Shown here: positions 37,960-47,744 of the stretch, in pieces
Numbering within the stretch: position 1 is the stretch's first letter
How the letters are laid out: each line of letters begins with the position of its first letter
Origin: Abyssalbus ytuae
Lineage (GTDB): Bacteria; Bacteroidota; Bacteroidia; Flavobacteriales; Flavobacteriaceae
Direction: 5' to 3'
Length of the DNA: 64,000 nt
NCBI RefSeq assembly: GCF_022807975.1
Contig: NZ_CP094358.1
Span: 868,001-932,000, forward strand
Position numbers and translations under genes: made by a program
Notes under the pieces: model-generated
The model's input: only the letters and a program-made list of their open reading frames with translations
Database searches by the model: none
Told to the model about the DNA's origin: nothing

Positions 37960-38559
37960 TCAAAGCCTTCTCATTACTGGTTTCTTCTGACCACCAAATT
38001 TTTTGGCAAGTTCAGTAACTTTGCTCCTTCTTTCCGAATCCGGGGAAGAATATTTTTTTCCGATTCCGGAAGGAGGGGTACTTAAAGTAGTTAGCTTATC
38101 TTTTCCCGGCACTTTACTATTATTCTTTTCTGATTTTGTATCCCTCTCAAATATTTCTACCAGCTCGCTTACACTACTCTCCTTTTTTTCAATTAATTCC
38201 TGTGCTTCCTTTAAATAGTGTGATGAAGCCGAATATGATGATAAACTGTCAATATCTTTTTGCCCCCTCTCTTTTACTTTTTCTTTTGTAGCCTTCACAA
38301 CCAACTCAGGATAATGCTTAGCCTTCCACTCGGAATATTCTCTTTCGTCATTTAAACATAAGTCCTCTATGGCGTATTGAATTTTTATCCCCACCTGTAA
38401 TTTTTTAGGTAAATGGAAGAAGGTAACAGTTAACTCTTCTTTCTTTTCTTTTGATAATCCGTCTTTAAATCTGTCTAGAATGTCCTTTACATTTTTTGCA
38501 GTTTCCTCCTTTATACTTTTTTCATATTCCTCCCTTATTTCTTGTTCTGTTTTTTTCAT
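37960..38559 (-). CDS. Small charged helical protein with basic C-terminus
   Basis: The 199-residue hydrophilic protein starts MKKTEQEIREEYEKSIKEE. It is predicted helical throughout and ends in a basic tail (AKKFGGQKKPVMRRL). It has no signal peptide or recognised domain. The tail resembles those of the other candidate substrates in this window. It converges with the glycine-zipper gene (105-bp gap). No clear paired box was found upstream, which separates it from the putative regulon. Confidence 0.65.
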   Translation of the reverse strand: MKKTEQEIREEYEKSIKEETAKNVKDILDRFKDGLSKEKKEELTVTFFHLPKKLQVGIKIQYAIEDLCLNDEREYSEWKAKHYPELVVKATKEKVKERGQKDIDSLSSYSASSHYLKEAQELIEKKESSVSELVEIFERDTKSEKNNSKVPGKDKLTTLSTPPSGIGKKYSSPDSERRSKVTELAKKFGGQKKPVMRRL

Positions 38560-38684
38560 CTCCTTATTTTTTAATTTAATTTATAAGTTTATATTATAAT
38601 ATTTTAAAAGTACCGGGCAATATTTCACTGCCCTGATATATAAACATACGGCCGGCCCTACCTGTAAAGTAATGATAAGAAAAA

Positions 38685-38719
38685 GGGGGGATGAAAAAAT
38701 ATTTTTCAGACATCCCCCC
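38685..38719 (-). terminator. Strong terminator downstream of the LRR lipoprotein gene
   Basis: GGGGGGATG pairs with CATCCCCCC, with AAAAA/TTTTT inside. On the minus strand the hairpin is followed by TTTTTCTTATC. It lies ~105 bp past the stop of the LRR gene on that strand. Confidence 0.85.
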
Positions 38720-38823
38720 CTCCTTCAGATTGCTAACCAATAACTTGAACCCTATTACTGTAACAAACTACTTTACTTGTTTTTAACCACTTTATAAAAA
38801 GCAAGGTCAAAAAGTTATACCTT

Positions 38824-40644
38824 CTAATCATCTTCGCTCCCTTCACAAATAGCACCATCATCTTTATTAATCGTTGTCTCTTGATCTTCTTCCAAATCAC
38901 ATACCTCTTGGGGGATACTTGTTAACTGGTCATTGTCATCTAAATACAATATTTCCAAACTTTCCAGATTACCAATCTCTGCAGGAATGGAAGTTAGTAG
39001 GTTTTTCCCTAAGTCCAGGTGTGTCAAATTAATAAGGTTACCAATCTGTACAGGGACCCCTTCCAGTTTGTTGTCATATAAACCTAAATGTGTCAAATCA
39101 GTGAGATTGCCAATCTGTTCAGGGATACTGGTCAATTGGTTACCTGATAAAAGTAACTCTTTCAAACTTTCAAGCTGTCCAATCTCTGTGGGAAGGCCCG
39201 TTAGTAAGTTTTCTTTTAATTCCAATATTTCCAGAAGAGTAAGCTGGTCAATTTCTGCGGGAAGCCCGGTTAGTTGGTTCTTATTTAAATTTAAGTATTC
39301 CAGGCTGGCAAGCTGGCCTATTTCTTCCGGGAGCCCGGTTAGTTGATTGCCGGATAAATCTAATTCTTTTAAACTTTCAAGCTGGCCAATCTCAGCAGGG
39401 AGTCCGGTTAGTTCGTTCTCACCTATATATAAGATTTCCAGAAGAGTAAGCTGGCCAATCTCAGCAGGAAGCTCCGTTAGCTGGTTATTTCCTAAAATTA
39501 AGTCTTCCAGGCTGGTGAGTTGGCCAATCCCTGCAGGGAGATTTGTCAATTTCCTGGAAGGTAAGCTTAACCCGATAATATTGTCTTCACTGTCATCTAC
39601 CGTTACCCCGGTCCAATCACTAATATCCTCATTAAAGTCCCAGCCAAGGGTATTGCAGGGGTTGCTCTTATATATGGCCATTAATACTTCCTTTTGGGTG
39701 GTGGCGGTAAAATTAAATGTAAATGTATAGGTTGCCTGGGTTGCATCCTGTGCGGTAACAGTATAAATAACCTCATTGGAACATTCCTGCGGGCCGGAAG
39801 ATGATACGGTAGCCCCTTCGGAAACTTCAATGGAGGGGGTTAAAGCGGTTGCATCTATACTGGCAAGGATATCGGCAATAATGGTATGGTTGTCTTGGTC
39901 TATTTTTGCTGCTACGTCTTCGCCGTTCAAAACTGCATTGTCTGTTGCCTTAAAAACAAAACTGAGTATTTGTTTGCCCGTACCGGGGTCTGCTTCCTTA
40001 ACCGATACCTTATAGGTTGCTGTAGTACCGTTTTCGGCAGTTACCACATAATCAACTTCATTGGTAAAGTCCTGTGCGCCTGTGGGTGATACGGTAGCTT
40101 TTTCGGAGACTTCTACCTCAGGCAATAAAGAGGCCAGTTCAGTGCCAAAAGGAACCGTAGCTGTAATAATTTTATTTTCTTCCTCTATTTCTGCTGTAAC
40201 ATCTTCCTCCAGAGCCTCATTATTATCTGCAGCCCTGAACACAAAGCCTATAATTTTTTTGGCATCACTGGCATTAGAATCTGCTTCTTTTACCGATACT
40301 TTATAATTAATAACTTTCTTACTTACCGTAATTAAAGTATAAGTAACAGGATTTGTAAAATCTACCGCTCCTGCCGGAGAATATGTCACTCCCTGGGATA
40401 CTTCCACCAAAGGCAGTAAAGAAGTCCGCTCCGTTCCGAAAGGCACGGTAGCAGTAATATTCTTTGTTTCTTCGTCTATGGTTGCTACTATATTGTCATT
40501 TAAGGCAAAATTATCTTTTGCCTGAAAAGAAAAAGCAAGGATCTTTCCGGTATTGGCATAAGGTAACTCTGCATCAATATCCTTACTGCAGCCTGCAAAA
40601 ACCAAAAAAATAAATGTTAAAAATTTAAATAAATTCTTCATCAT
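38824..40644 (-). CDS. Leucine-rich-repeat lipoprotein with DUF5018-like domains
   Basis: The 606-residue protein has a lipoprotein signal (VFAGC, Cys near residue 19). Three related beta-sandwich units follow at ~33-115, ~130-215 and ~225-305; each starts ILAFSFQAKD, IIGFVFRAAD or ILSFVFKATD and holds a TVPFGTE/PAGAVDFTN-like pattern (DUF5018-type). A linker (NPCNTLGWDFNEDISDWTG) leads to about ten bacterial LRRs (~365-590; LTGLPAEIGQLESLKEL type). It should be anchored in the outer membrane and face outward or to the periplasm. LRRs bind proteins, so adhesion or surface recognition is likely. A terminator follows. Confidence 0.85.
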   Translation of the reverse strand: MMKNLFKFLTFIFLVFAGCSKDIDAELPYANTGKILAFSFQAKDNFALNDNIVATIDEETKNITATVPFGTERTSLLPLVEVSQGVTYSPAGAVDFTNPVTYTLITVSKKVINYKVSVKEADSNASDAKKIIGFVFRAADNNEALEEDVTAEIEEENKIITATVPFGTELASLLPEVEVSEKATVSPTGAQDFTNEVDYVVTAENGTTATYKVSVKEADPGTGKQILSFVFKATDNAVLNGEDVAAKIDQDNHTIIADILASIDATALTPSIEVSEGATVSSSGPQECSNEVIYTVTAQDATQATYTFTFNFTATTQKEVLMAIYKSNPCNTLGWDFNEDISDWTGVTVDDSEDNIIGLSLPSRKLTNLPAGIGQLTSLEDLILGNNQLTELPAEIGQLTLLEILYIGENELTGLPAEIGQLESLKELDLSGNQLTGLPEEIGQLASLEYLNLNKNQLTGLPAEIDQLTLLEILELKENLLTGLPTEIGQLESLKELLLSGNQLTSIPEQIGNLTDLTHLGLYDNKLEGVPVQIGNLINLTHLDLGKNLLTSIPAEIGNLESLEILYLDDNDQLTSIPQEVCDLEEDQETTINKDDGAICEGSEDD

Positions 40645-40814
40645 AATAAGTTAAATAATATTATATTCATAAAACCCGGCCGAACAAAATTCACTTTGGC
40701 ATATACATTTAAATCTACTTTTGTCTGTGTCAAGAATTATTCACAAAATGCTTTTATCCCTGTAACCTTGCCCTGAAAGCAATAAAAACCTGGCAATTAC
40801 AGGATATGTCTTTC

Positions 40815-40943
40815 TTAAAAAAAGTTCAATAATGTACCCACCACTGATATTAAAGCTAAGGCCAGTGTGGCTAATAAAAAAAATACTATTACTTTTAGAA
40901 AAAAAAGTAATACGGGAGATTCTTTGTGTAGAATTGACTTCAT
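40815..40943 (-). CDS. Small single-span membrane peptide (42 aa)
   Basis: A short ORF from ATG at 40943 encodes a charged N-terminus followed by one hydrophobic helix (VIVFFLLATLALALISVVG). Such peptides are often missed. Support is only the helix and the open frame; the upstream region is AT-rich with no clear ribosome site. It lies upstream of the LRR gene on the same strand. Confidence 0.35.
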   Translation of the reverse strand: MKSILHKESPVLLFFLKVIVFFLLATLALALISVVGTLLNFF

Positions 40944-41661
40944 AATTTTATATAATTAAGTATTAATATTCATTATAATTTTCCTGACTTTTGAACTCAG
41001 CTTCTCGCTTTTTTATGGCTTCCAATCAGGCTTTATTCTTTAAAATGGCAAACCCATACACCACATGATGGATTCACGGAATGAAATTACTCATCGGATA
41101 TTTATAAAGAAAAAAACAAGGGTATACATTAAGTGGTCAGATAAACAAATGAGGTAGTCAAAAGGTGAACAAAAATGAGGATACGTCAAGAAAAAATCTC
41201 GGCAACCGGTTTTTTTATCAAATAACAGCTTAAAAAAAAATCTTTTTTAACCTGCAGATAATGAATGCTTTACAAAAAACCCCAGCCATATATTTATTTA
41301 CTATATTGTGCTTAACTATAAAATATATAAGTGGTGTTCTTGATACTGTTCTTTTACCCTTTTTAAGGCACCTTCATTTTAGCACCTTCCCTTCATAAAT
41401 TTTTATCCCCCTTTGAAAAACAAACATCAGAGAGGGGCAAAAAACAAAAAAAATGAGAAAAGTGACAAATAGAAACCTTTTGTATACCCCCCATTCTTAA
41501 CCAAACCCATTTAAAACAATATTTTTGTCAGAAAAACCTTTTTAAACAATCCGGTGCTTTAAAGCTTTATATAATTAAGATTACGCTACTTACAGCCCGA
41601 TTCCGATAAAATAATATAAAAGCCTATAATAATCGAGTATTAAGAATTAAATTAATTTGTC
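40944..41661. other. Intergenic region, 718 bases
   Basis: No gene is supported. Single ATAAGTG or TTAAGTGG motifs occur near 41128 and 41325 without a partner at 20-21 bp. Confidence 0.4.
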
Positions 41662-41856
41662 ATGATAAAACTAACGGATGAAGAATATAAAAATCTTATT
41701 ATAGATTTAGCAAAAAAAATAGCACCTGTGGTTATAAAGAAAAAGGAAAGCTCACATTTGGCTTCTGAGGAAGTAGCACTATATGCCCTGCATATTGCCG
41801 AAGAAATAAAAATTGCTGTGGAAAACCCGGATTATATAAGCAGAAAATTATATTAA
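41662..41856 (+). CDS. Small helical protein, unknown function
   Basis: The 64-residue acidic/basic mixed helical protein starts MIKLTDEEYKNLIIDLAKK, from ATG 41662. It has no signal peptide, no membrane segment and no recognised domain. Codon use looks coding, with amphipathic helices (ASEEVALYALHIAEEIK). It is isolated, with long gene-free stretches on both sides. Confidence 0.55.
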   Translation: MIKLTDEEYKNLIIDLAKKIAPVVIKKKESSHLASEEVALYALHIAEEIKIAVENPDYISRKLY

Positions 41857-42651
41857 CCCCCCTTTACTTTTTTTATACAGCCTCTGAATATATCCTTAGA
41901 GGGGAACCTTCATTATATTAAGGTGTTTCTGAAACAGAAAAGCATAGTGTTTACAAGACTAATAAGGCTTGTCCCTGTCTAAAAAAGCTACTGCTTTTTG
42001 CTATTCGCTTTAAAAATAGGTTTAGCAACATAATCTCATCAACATTTTAAGGTATTGTAAACAGGCCTTCGGAAATGTTTTGTAAAATTTGAAATAAAGG
42101 TCCCGTAGAATTTCAGGAAGGAGGCTAACAAAAAATTTAGAGAACCTTTCCACAACCTGGAATTTTCCGCCTGATCGTTCCGGTTGTTTCTTTTTCCGGC
42201 AAGGAAAAAATAAAGAGAGATGTAGAGTAAAAGAACTTTTTTACTTTCCTCCCGTATAAATGAGGCAATATACAGAAAGGAGACTTTAAAAAATAAAAAA
42301 GCATTATGGGAAATAAAACAATTAAGGTATTTTAAAAAATGCCAGGCCGAATGAGACCATTTATTTTAATGCACATATACCCTGCCTGATTATTTACTTA
42401 TAAAAAAACAGGGTGTATACACATTTATTCTATCATTTCATAATAATAAGATTTCTGCAAAAAATCTACTTCCTACTCTCTTTGGCAAGCATAAACAAAA
42501 ACCGAAATTTACTGAGACCGGGAGAGATATTTATATCAACTTACCCATCCGACAAATAAAACTCATATTTTATACTGCTTAATACAATAAAACCATAATA
42601 TATTATTTTTCAGCCCCCTTATTTTTATTTACATTTTTCCGGACACTACAA
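41857..42651. other. Intergenic region, 795 bases
   Basis: No ORF or RNA gene was recognised. A weak hairpin (CCTCT..AGAGG, ~41881-41902) may end the small gene before it. Confidence 0.4.
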
Positions 42652-43473
42652 TTATTTCCTCCCAAATCCTTTTCTTTTCGAAGGTTTATCATCTTTTAAA
42701 GGCTTCTTGTTGTTTAAAGAAGGCTTGCGCAACTCTTTTTCTTCTTTATTAGCGGGAATTGAAAACTTCCGGAATAAATTATTTTCTTTTTTAGTGTCGC
42801 TTGTTTTATACTCTCCAGGACTTTCAGTAACAGATTCATGCCCTGTTTCTTTGAAAGAGGCTTCTCCCGCATCCAGTTGTTTAAATTTTAAATATTTACC
42901 TACTACATCCTCCTGAAGTTGTAACATATCAGGAGTATTTGAATTATTTTCAAGAATTTCCAGCCAACCTTCATAAAGGCTGGCCTTGTTATTAACATAT
43001 TTTAATTCTTCTTCATGCCCTTTGGATTTTTCCAGCAGAATATAAGCCTCCATAGCATCTTTCAAAATTCTATCATGAATAAACTCTTCTTTAGCTACAA
43101 ACAACTCTCTCACTCTTTCCAAATCGGATTTTGTAATTTCATATCCTCCAACTTCAACTGCAATCTCCTTAGAAAATTTCTTTATGGATTCCTGTAGTTT
43201 TTGAATATCTTCCTTCTCCAGTGTTTCAAACTTCTCTGTCTTCCTTTTTATATAGGCTGCATAGGTATGCGCCATTTGCGCCTGGAATAATCCGTTAACC
43301 ATTCTTTCCAGGTAATTGCTAACATGATTCTTGTCTTTCTCCAGCCTGGACACCAGGTACACCTCTACCGGATTTTTAACGGGCATTATTTTGTTTAATT
43401 CCGTATTGTTCAGATATGACCTGATATCTTTTATCACGTCGTCTTTTGATTCCTGCAGATTATTTTCTCTCAT
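42652..43473 (-). CDS. Coiled-coil protein with basic C-terminal tail (candidate T4SS substrate)
   Basis: The 273-residue hydrophilic helical protein has no signal peptide. Residues ~1-190 are a helical region (LFQAQMAHTYAAYIKRKTE, LFVAKEEFIHDRILKDAMEA). Residues ~205-273 are disordered and end in a Lys/Arg-rich tail (KDDKPSKRKGFGRK). Perfect AATAAGTG motifs lie upstream at 43607 and 43659 with a degenerate one at 43628. It is divergent from the T4SS operon that starts at 43998. Function is unknown; the tail and promoter context suggest a translocated substrate or accessory protein. Confidence 0.65.
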   Translation of the reverse strand: MRENNLQESKDDVIKDIRSYLNNTELNKIMPVKNPVEVYLVSRLEKDKNHVSNYLERMVNGLFQAQMAHTYAAYIKRKTEKFETLEKEDIQKLQESIKKFSKEIAVEVGGYEITKSDLERVRELFVAKEEFIHDRILKDAMEAYILLEKSKGHEEELKYVNNKASLYEGWLEILENNSNTPDMLQLQEDVVGKYLKFKQLDAGEASFKETGHESVTESPGEYKTSDTKKENNLFRKFSIPANKEEKELRKPSLNNKKPLKDDKPSKRKGFGRK

Positions 43474-43606
43474 TATTTTTAATTAAATAGTTAATGTCAA
43501 TAATAAACTCACAGTTATAAACTATCAGTTAAGGTATAGAATTCTCTAAATCCGGATCTGTTTTCAAATAATAGATGTAAAACATTCCAGATTTTATAAA
43601 AATAAA

Positions 43607-43666
43607 AATAAGTGGCATAAATGCATACATAAAAGTAACCAGCGTATGGGATTGAAGTAATAAGTG
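43607..43666 (-). promoter_or_regulatory. AATAAGTG boxes upstream of the 273-aa coiled-coil gene
   Basis: AATAAGTG (reverse complement of CACTTATT) occurs at 43607-43614 and 43659-43666, 52 bp apart. A weak match (CATAAAAG) lies 21 bp from the first. Orientation matches the minus-strand gene, but this pair does not keep the 20-21 bp spacing exactly. Confidence 0.4.
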
Positions 43667-43891
43667 GTTTTAAAAAGGCAAATAATGTTGATTTTACCAG
43701 TTAAAAATGTTAAAATTATTGACTAAATTTAGCCATCTATTAATATCAGTCCAGTCATTTATATGAAAAACCAGCAACTGATATTACATAATAGACAACA
43801 ACCCACCAAATTACTTTCTAAATTTACAATAATTATTATTGCTTTACTCTTTTTAATAGCCAACACTACACCAATCTTACACATTTAGGAA

Positions 43892-43958
43892 CACTTATTA
43901 CCTCAAAAAGCCACTTATTACTTCTGTATGCTTACGGATAGTTTTTAATTATATTTTT
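43892..43958 (+). promoter_or_regulatory. Paired CACTTATT box and -7-like element upstream of the T4SS operon
   Basis: CACTTATT occurs exactly at 43892-43899 and 43912-43919, 20 bp apart. A TTATATTTTT element starts near 43949, ~30 bp further on. The first gene starts at 43998. Confidence 0.65.
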
Positions 43959-43997
43959 ACCGCATACAACCACCCCCGGTTATAAATAGTTGAAGTT

Positions 43998-45965
43998 ATG
44001 AAGGATAGGCTCTCTATAGATATACTTATTATCTTTGTATTCGCAATATGTTTATTATTGCTATACACGGATATTTATAGTTCTTATTTAAACTATTTTA
44101 CCTCTAATGGCCTTAATTACAAATATGTTAACAAGGTTTTGGTAAGTTTATATAAGAAAGCACCCTTATTTCAATATTCCATTTTTACAAGGTTTATATG
44201 TTTGAGCCTGTTTACAATTGCCTCGTTTGGTTTTAGTGTTAAGAAAAAGCCTGCGAATAAAAAAAGTTTTCTTTTACATGCCATTATTATTTTATGTGTA
44301 AGTGTTATTGCTTTTCATTTAATTTCACTTTTTGACACCCCAATATTATTAAACCTGGCTGTTACCTCAATTTCTTTCTCTTCGTTTATCTGGAGTTTTA
44401 TAAACCTCCGGCGGTATTTAAATTACTATGATCATGTAGACGAGTTTAATGAAAAAAACCAAATTTTCAAACAAGAGAAAAAAGTAATGAACAATCTTTA
44501 TTCGGTAAATTTTAAAACCGATAATGGGGTAATCAATGTGGTGAATCCGTTTCGTGGTACAATGGTGCTGGGTACGCCCGGTTCGGGTAAATCCTATTCG
44601 GTTGTTGAAGAATATATACGCCAGCATATTCAGAAAAAATTTACCATGATGGTTTATGATTTTAAATTTCCGGCACTGGCGAATGAAACCCATGCCTTTT
44701 TTGAATATTACAAAAAGAAATATGAGAAAGAGCCCAATTTTAGTGTCATTTCCCTGGATAATATTGAGCAGTCAAATTTTATAAATCCCATAAGCCCTGA
44801 TTTAATTAGCAAAGCCTCCGATGCTATAGAGGCTTCCCAAACTGTTTTATATAATTTAAATAAGGAGTGGATTACTAACAGGGATTTCTTTGCCCAGTCC
44901 GCTGTATCGTATTTTGCTTGTTGTATATACTTTCTTAAAATATATGAAAATGGTAAGTTTTGTACATTACCCCATGCAATAGCCCTTGCATCCTGTCCGG
45001 ATGAAAAAATTTTTAAAATATTCACTTCCTACAAAGAACTTAAATTTTTCATGACTCCTTTTGCTGATGCTCTTGAAAAACAGGCTTTTGAACAACTTGC
45101 CGGACAAACTGCTTCGGCCAGGATACCGCTATCGCAGTTAGCTACCAAAGAATTGTTTTGGGTAATGGGAAATAACGTTTATCCTGAACTCAATATCCCA
45201 TTGGGTATTAATAATCCGGAAAACCCCACCATATTGGTATTGGCAAATTCGCCAGCCACCCAAACTACCAATTCGCCCGCCCTGGGCTTGATCGCTACCC
45301 AATTATTAAAAGAGATTAATACCCAAAACCGCCAACCCTGTTCGGTTATTATTGATGAGTTACCCACCATGTACTTTATGGGCCTGGATAATTTAATAGC
45401 AACAGCAAGGTCAAACAAAATATCCACAACTATTGGAATGCAGGACCTGGAACAGTTAAAGCGGGATTATGGCGATAAAATTGCCGATACCATATTTAAT
45501 ATAGTAGGAAATATTTTCAGCGGTGCGGTACGAAGCGAAACCGCAAGTAAACTTCAGGAAGTTTTTGGCAAAAAGAAACAAAAAATGAAAAGTGTATCTA
45601 TAGATAGTAGCAATACCTCCTACAGCATAAGTGAAAACCTGGAATATGTTATGCCTGTTTCTGTTATTTCACAGTTGTCTCAAGGTGAATTTACCGGTGT
45701 GGTATCAGACAACTTCGGGGAGGAAATTGAAAGAAAAGTTTTCAGGGGTAAAATAAAAGTAGAAAAGCGATATGATAAAATAAATGAACCTATTCCTAAT
45801 ATTATTGACATGGAAGACCTGACAGATTTATTGGATGGTAATTTTAATAGAATTGTGGAAGAAGTAGACATTCTGATAGACAATATATTATATGATTTGG
45901 AAACTAGTAAAGTGAATAATCAGAATGACAAGAATAATCAGAATAACCAGAATCATGAGAATTAA
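43998..45965 (+). CDS. Type IV coupling protein (VirD4/TraG-like ATPase)
   Basis: The 655-residue protein has four hydrophobic helices in the first ~140 residues, then an ATPase domain. Walker A is GTPGSGKS near residues 192-199; Walker B is SVIIDELPT near 450. The conserved TTIGMQDLEQL and RSNKIST blocks of T4CPs follow. Coupling proteins gather substrates, DNA-relaxase complexes or effector proteins, and feed them to the secretion channel. It is the first gene of the operon and overlaps the start region of the next gene. The C-terminus is Asn-rich (NNQNDKNNQNNQNHEN). Confidence 0.93.
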   Translation: MKDRLSIDILIIFVFAICLLLLYTDIYSSYLNYFTSNGLNYKYVNKVLVSLYKKAPLFQYSIFTRFICLSLFTIASFGFSVKKKPANKKSFLLHAIIILCVSVIAFHLISLFDTPILLNLAVTSISFSSFIWSFINLRRYLNYYDHVDEFNEKNQIFKQEKKVMNNLYSVNFKTDNGVINVVNPFRGTMVLGTPGSGKSYSVVEEYIRQHIQKKFTMMVYDFKFPALANETHAFFEYYKKKYEKEPNFSVISLDNIEQSNFINPISPDLISKASDAIEASQTVLYNLNKEWITNRDFFAQSAVSYFACCIYFLKIYENGKFCTLPHAIALASCPDEKIFKIFTSYKELKFFMTPFADALEKQAFEQLAGQTASARIPLSQLATKELFWVMGNNVYPELNIPLGINNPENPTILVLANSPATQTTNSPALGLIATQLLKEINTQNRQPCSVIIDELPTMYFMGLDNLIATARSNKISTTIGMQDLEQLKRDYGDKIADTIFNIVGNIFSGAVRSETASKLQEVFGKKKQKMKSVSIDSSNTSYSISENLEYVMPVSVISQLSQGEFTGVVSDNFGEEIERKVFRGKIKVEKRYDKINEPIPNIIDMEDLTDLLDGNFNRIVEEVDILIDNILYDLETSKVNNQNDKNNQNNQNHEN

Positions 45966-46530
45966 GAAAATATACGGGGACAAAAAGATACATAAAATGC
46001 TATTCTTTATGAATAGGGTTTTACCTGTATTATTAGTGTTAATTTCTATAAGAAGCACTTTTGCACAGGATTTATCCGAAGAAAAAAAATCAGTCCCCCT
46101 AAATCTTATTCCTGTTTTTCCCCCTTTGCAAGAGTCTGACTTTATTGAAGTGTCTTCAATATACGGTTACAGGATTCATCCTATTAAAAATAAAAAGAAG
46201 TTTCATCATGGAATTGATTTGATTGTAAATAAAGGAAAACCTGTTTTTGCAACCGCCCCAGGAATTGTTAAAAAATCACTCTACGAAAAAGGCTATGGAA
46301 ACAAGATTGTAATCGCTCATCCCGGAAATTTTAAAACATTGTATGCTCATTTATGGATTAAGATGGTAAAAAAAGACGAAAAAGTTTTACGCGGACAATT
46401 AATTGGTTTTGCAGGTGACACCGGAGAGGTTACAGGCACTCACCTTCACTATGAAATATGGTACAGGGACAGAACAATAAATCCTGTCATTATTTGGAAA
46501 ACATTTGTAAAAAATCATAAAAAAGCCTGA
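45955..46530 (+). CDS. M23-family peptidase of the T4SS
   Basis: About 191 residues from ATG 45955; in-frame ATGs at 45925 and 45997 are alternatives, and a signal peptide begins at ~45997 (RVLPVLLVLISIRSTFAQ). The LytM/M23 zinc motifs are present: HHGIDL and THLHYEIW. Such endopeptidases cut the peptide stems of peptidoglycan, so it should open the wall for channel assembly. The gene overlaps or touches the T4CP gene end (45965), so the two are translationally coupled. Confidence 0.88.
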   Translation: MRIKKIYGDKKIHKMLFFMNRVLPVLLVLISIRSTFAQDLSEEKKSVPLNLIPVFPPLQESDFIEVSSIYGYRIHPIKNKKKFHHGIDLIVNKGKPVFATAPGIVKKSLYEKGYGNKIVIAHPGNFKTLYAHLWIKMVKKDEKVLRGQLIGFAGDTGEVTGTHLHYEIWYRDRTINPVIIWKTFVKNHKKA

Positions 46531-46540
46531 AAGAAAACAT

Positions 46541-47743
46541 ATGGATAATAAAAAGAAAAAAATAATAATGGTCCTAGGGTCTATTTTGATAATAGTAGCT
46601 TTTATTGGCTATATGAGATATATTGTGTTCCCGCCAAAAACACCTTCGGCACAAAATGGTAACACTATTACCATTACTACTCCGGAAGTAGATGAACAAA
46701 AATTGCTCCCCCAATCTAAAATAAAAAATTACGGCCTCGAAGGAACGGAAAAATCGGATGAGAACCAGACCATAAAAAATCTGGGGGGCTATTATAACTC
46801 GGAAGAAGACTCATCGGAAACAGTACCTATAATAGAAGGCAATATTCCAAAAAACAGTAAACTGGCCGAACTCATGCAATTTAATGACCAGGAAGAAAAC
46901 GAAAATCTTTCTGACCCTTCCCTGGAAAGGGCTAATAATCAGGAAGAAGAAGATATCAATGCAGAGCTAATTAAATTAATGGAGTTGCAGGATCAGTTTT
47001 TAAATCAATCAGCGCAGTCAACTCATAATGAAGATTACAACAATATGAAAGAGATTGAAACCCTTCTTCAATCTTACAGCCAACATAGTTCAGGCTATAA
47101 TAACCAGGGTGAAGCTAACGTGATGGATGTAGACCCGAAAGAAGAAGAAACAGAAATGAAACCTAATAGCAGTAGAAGTAAAAGCTTTGCCAAACAACGA
47201 AATTATTTTCAAGGAGCCGGATCAATCAGTAATACAGACGATGTACTTGATTTAATACCTGCCGAAACCGTAGATCAGGGCATTTTACTAAACGGAAGTA
47301 CCATTGCCATTAGAACGAAAAAGCAAATAAAAATCAGCAAGCCTGAAGTGTCAATCCCCAAAGGAGCTGTACTATATGGTAAAGTCAGCATAGCCCCTGA
47401 CAGACTGATGATTCAAATTAACAGTTACCGTAACAATGCAAAACTCTATAAACTGGACATACATCTTTATGATTTTGATGGCAGGGAAGGCATTCATTTA
47501 GGAAACAGAACCTGGCCCACAATTCCATCAAAAGTGGCAAAAGATGTATATAACTATGCATACCAAAAGGGAACGCAGGCCACATCAACTTTTGGGAGTA
47601 CAGATAACAGTGTAGACCTTGATGAAGCAAAAAACATTGCTATTCTCTCTTCTGCAAAACATATAGGAGAAGAAGTGTTTGAGAAAAGAAGAGTGTTTAT
47701 GCCCAGAAAATATCATTTGTGGTTTAATATAAATCAAGAATAA
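46541..47743 (+). CDS. TraM / VirB10-like T4SS scaffold protein
   Basis: The 400-residue protein has one N-terminal transmembrane helix (IIMVLGSILIIVAFIGYM), an acidic Glu/Asn-rich linker (~45-215) and a conserved C-terminal domain (~240-400). That domain contains LLNGSTIAIRTKKQI, SIPKGAVLYGKVSI and HLYDFDGREGIHL, as in Bacteroidetes TraM. VirB10-type proteins bridge the inner and outer membranes. It sits in a tight operon, 10 bp after the M23 gene and 1 bp before the VirB4 gene. Confidence 0.9.
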   Translation: MDNKKKKIIMVLGSILIIVAFIGYMRYIVFPPKTPSAQNGNTITITTPEVDEQKLLPQSKIKNYGLEGTEKSDENQTIKNLGGYYNSEEDSSETVPIIEGNIPKNSKLAELMQFNDQEENENLSDPSLERANNQEEEDINAELIKLMELQDQFLNQSAQSTHNEDYNNMKEIETLLQSYSQHSSGYNNQGEANVMDVDPKEEETEMKPNSSRSKSFAKQRNYFQGAGSISNTDDVLDLIPAETVDQGILLNGSTIAIRTKKQIKISKPEVSIPKGAVLYGKVSIAPDRLMIQINSYRNNAKLYKLDIHLYDFDGREGIHLGNRTWPTIPSKVAKDVYNYAYQKGTQATSTFGSTDNSVDLDEAKNIAILSSAKHIGEEVFEKRRVFMPRKYHLWFNINQE

Positions 47744-47744
47744 A

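Noticed and set aside
38560-38690. Paired box before the 199-aa basic-tailed gene
   Set aside because: Only ATAAGTTT and GATAAGAA were found, without the proper spacing, so the gene was not placed in the regulon.
38933-40306. Several plus-strand ORFs of 67-137 codons
   Set aside because: They are antisense shadows of the LRR and DUF5018-like repeats of the minus-strand lipoprotein gene.
41128-41335. Further AAGTGG/ATAAGTG motifs as regulon sites
   Set aside because: They have no partner at 20-21 bp and no nearby gene start in the right direction.
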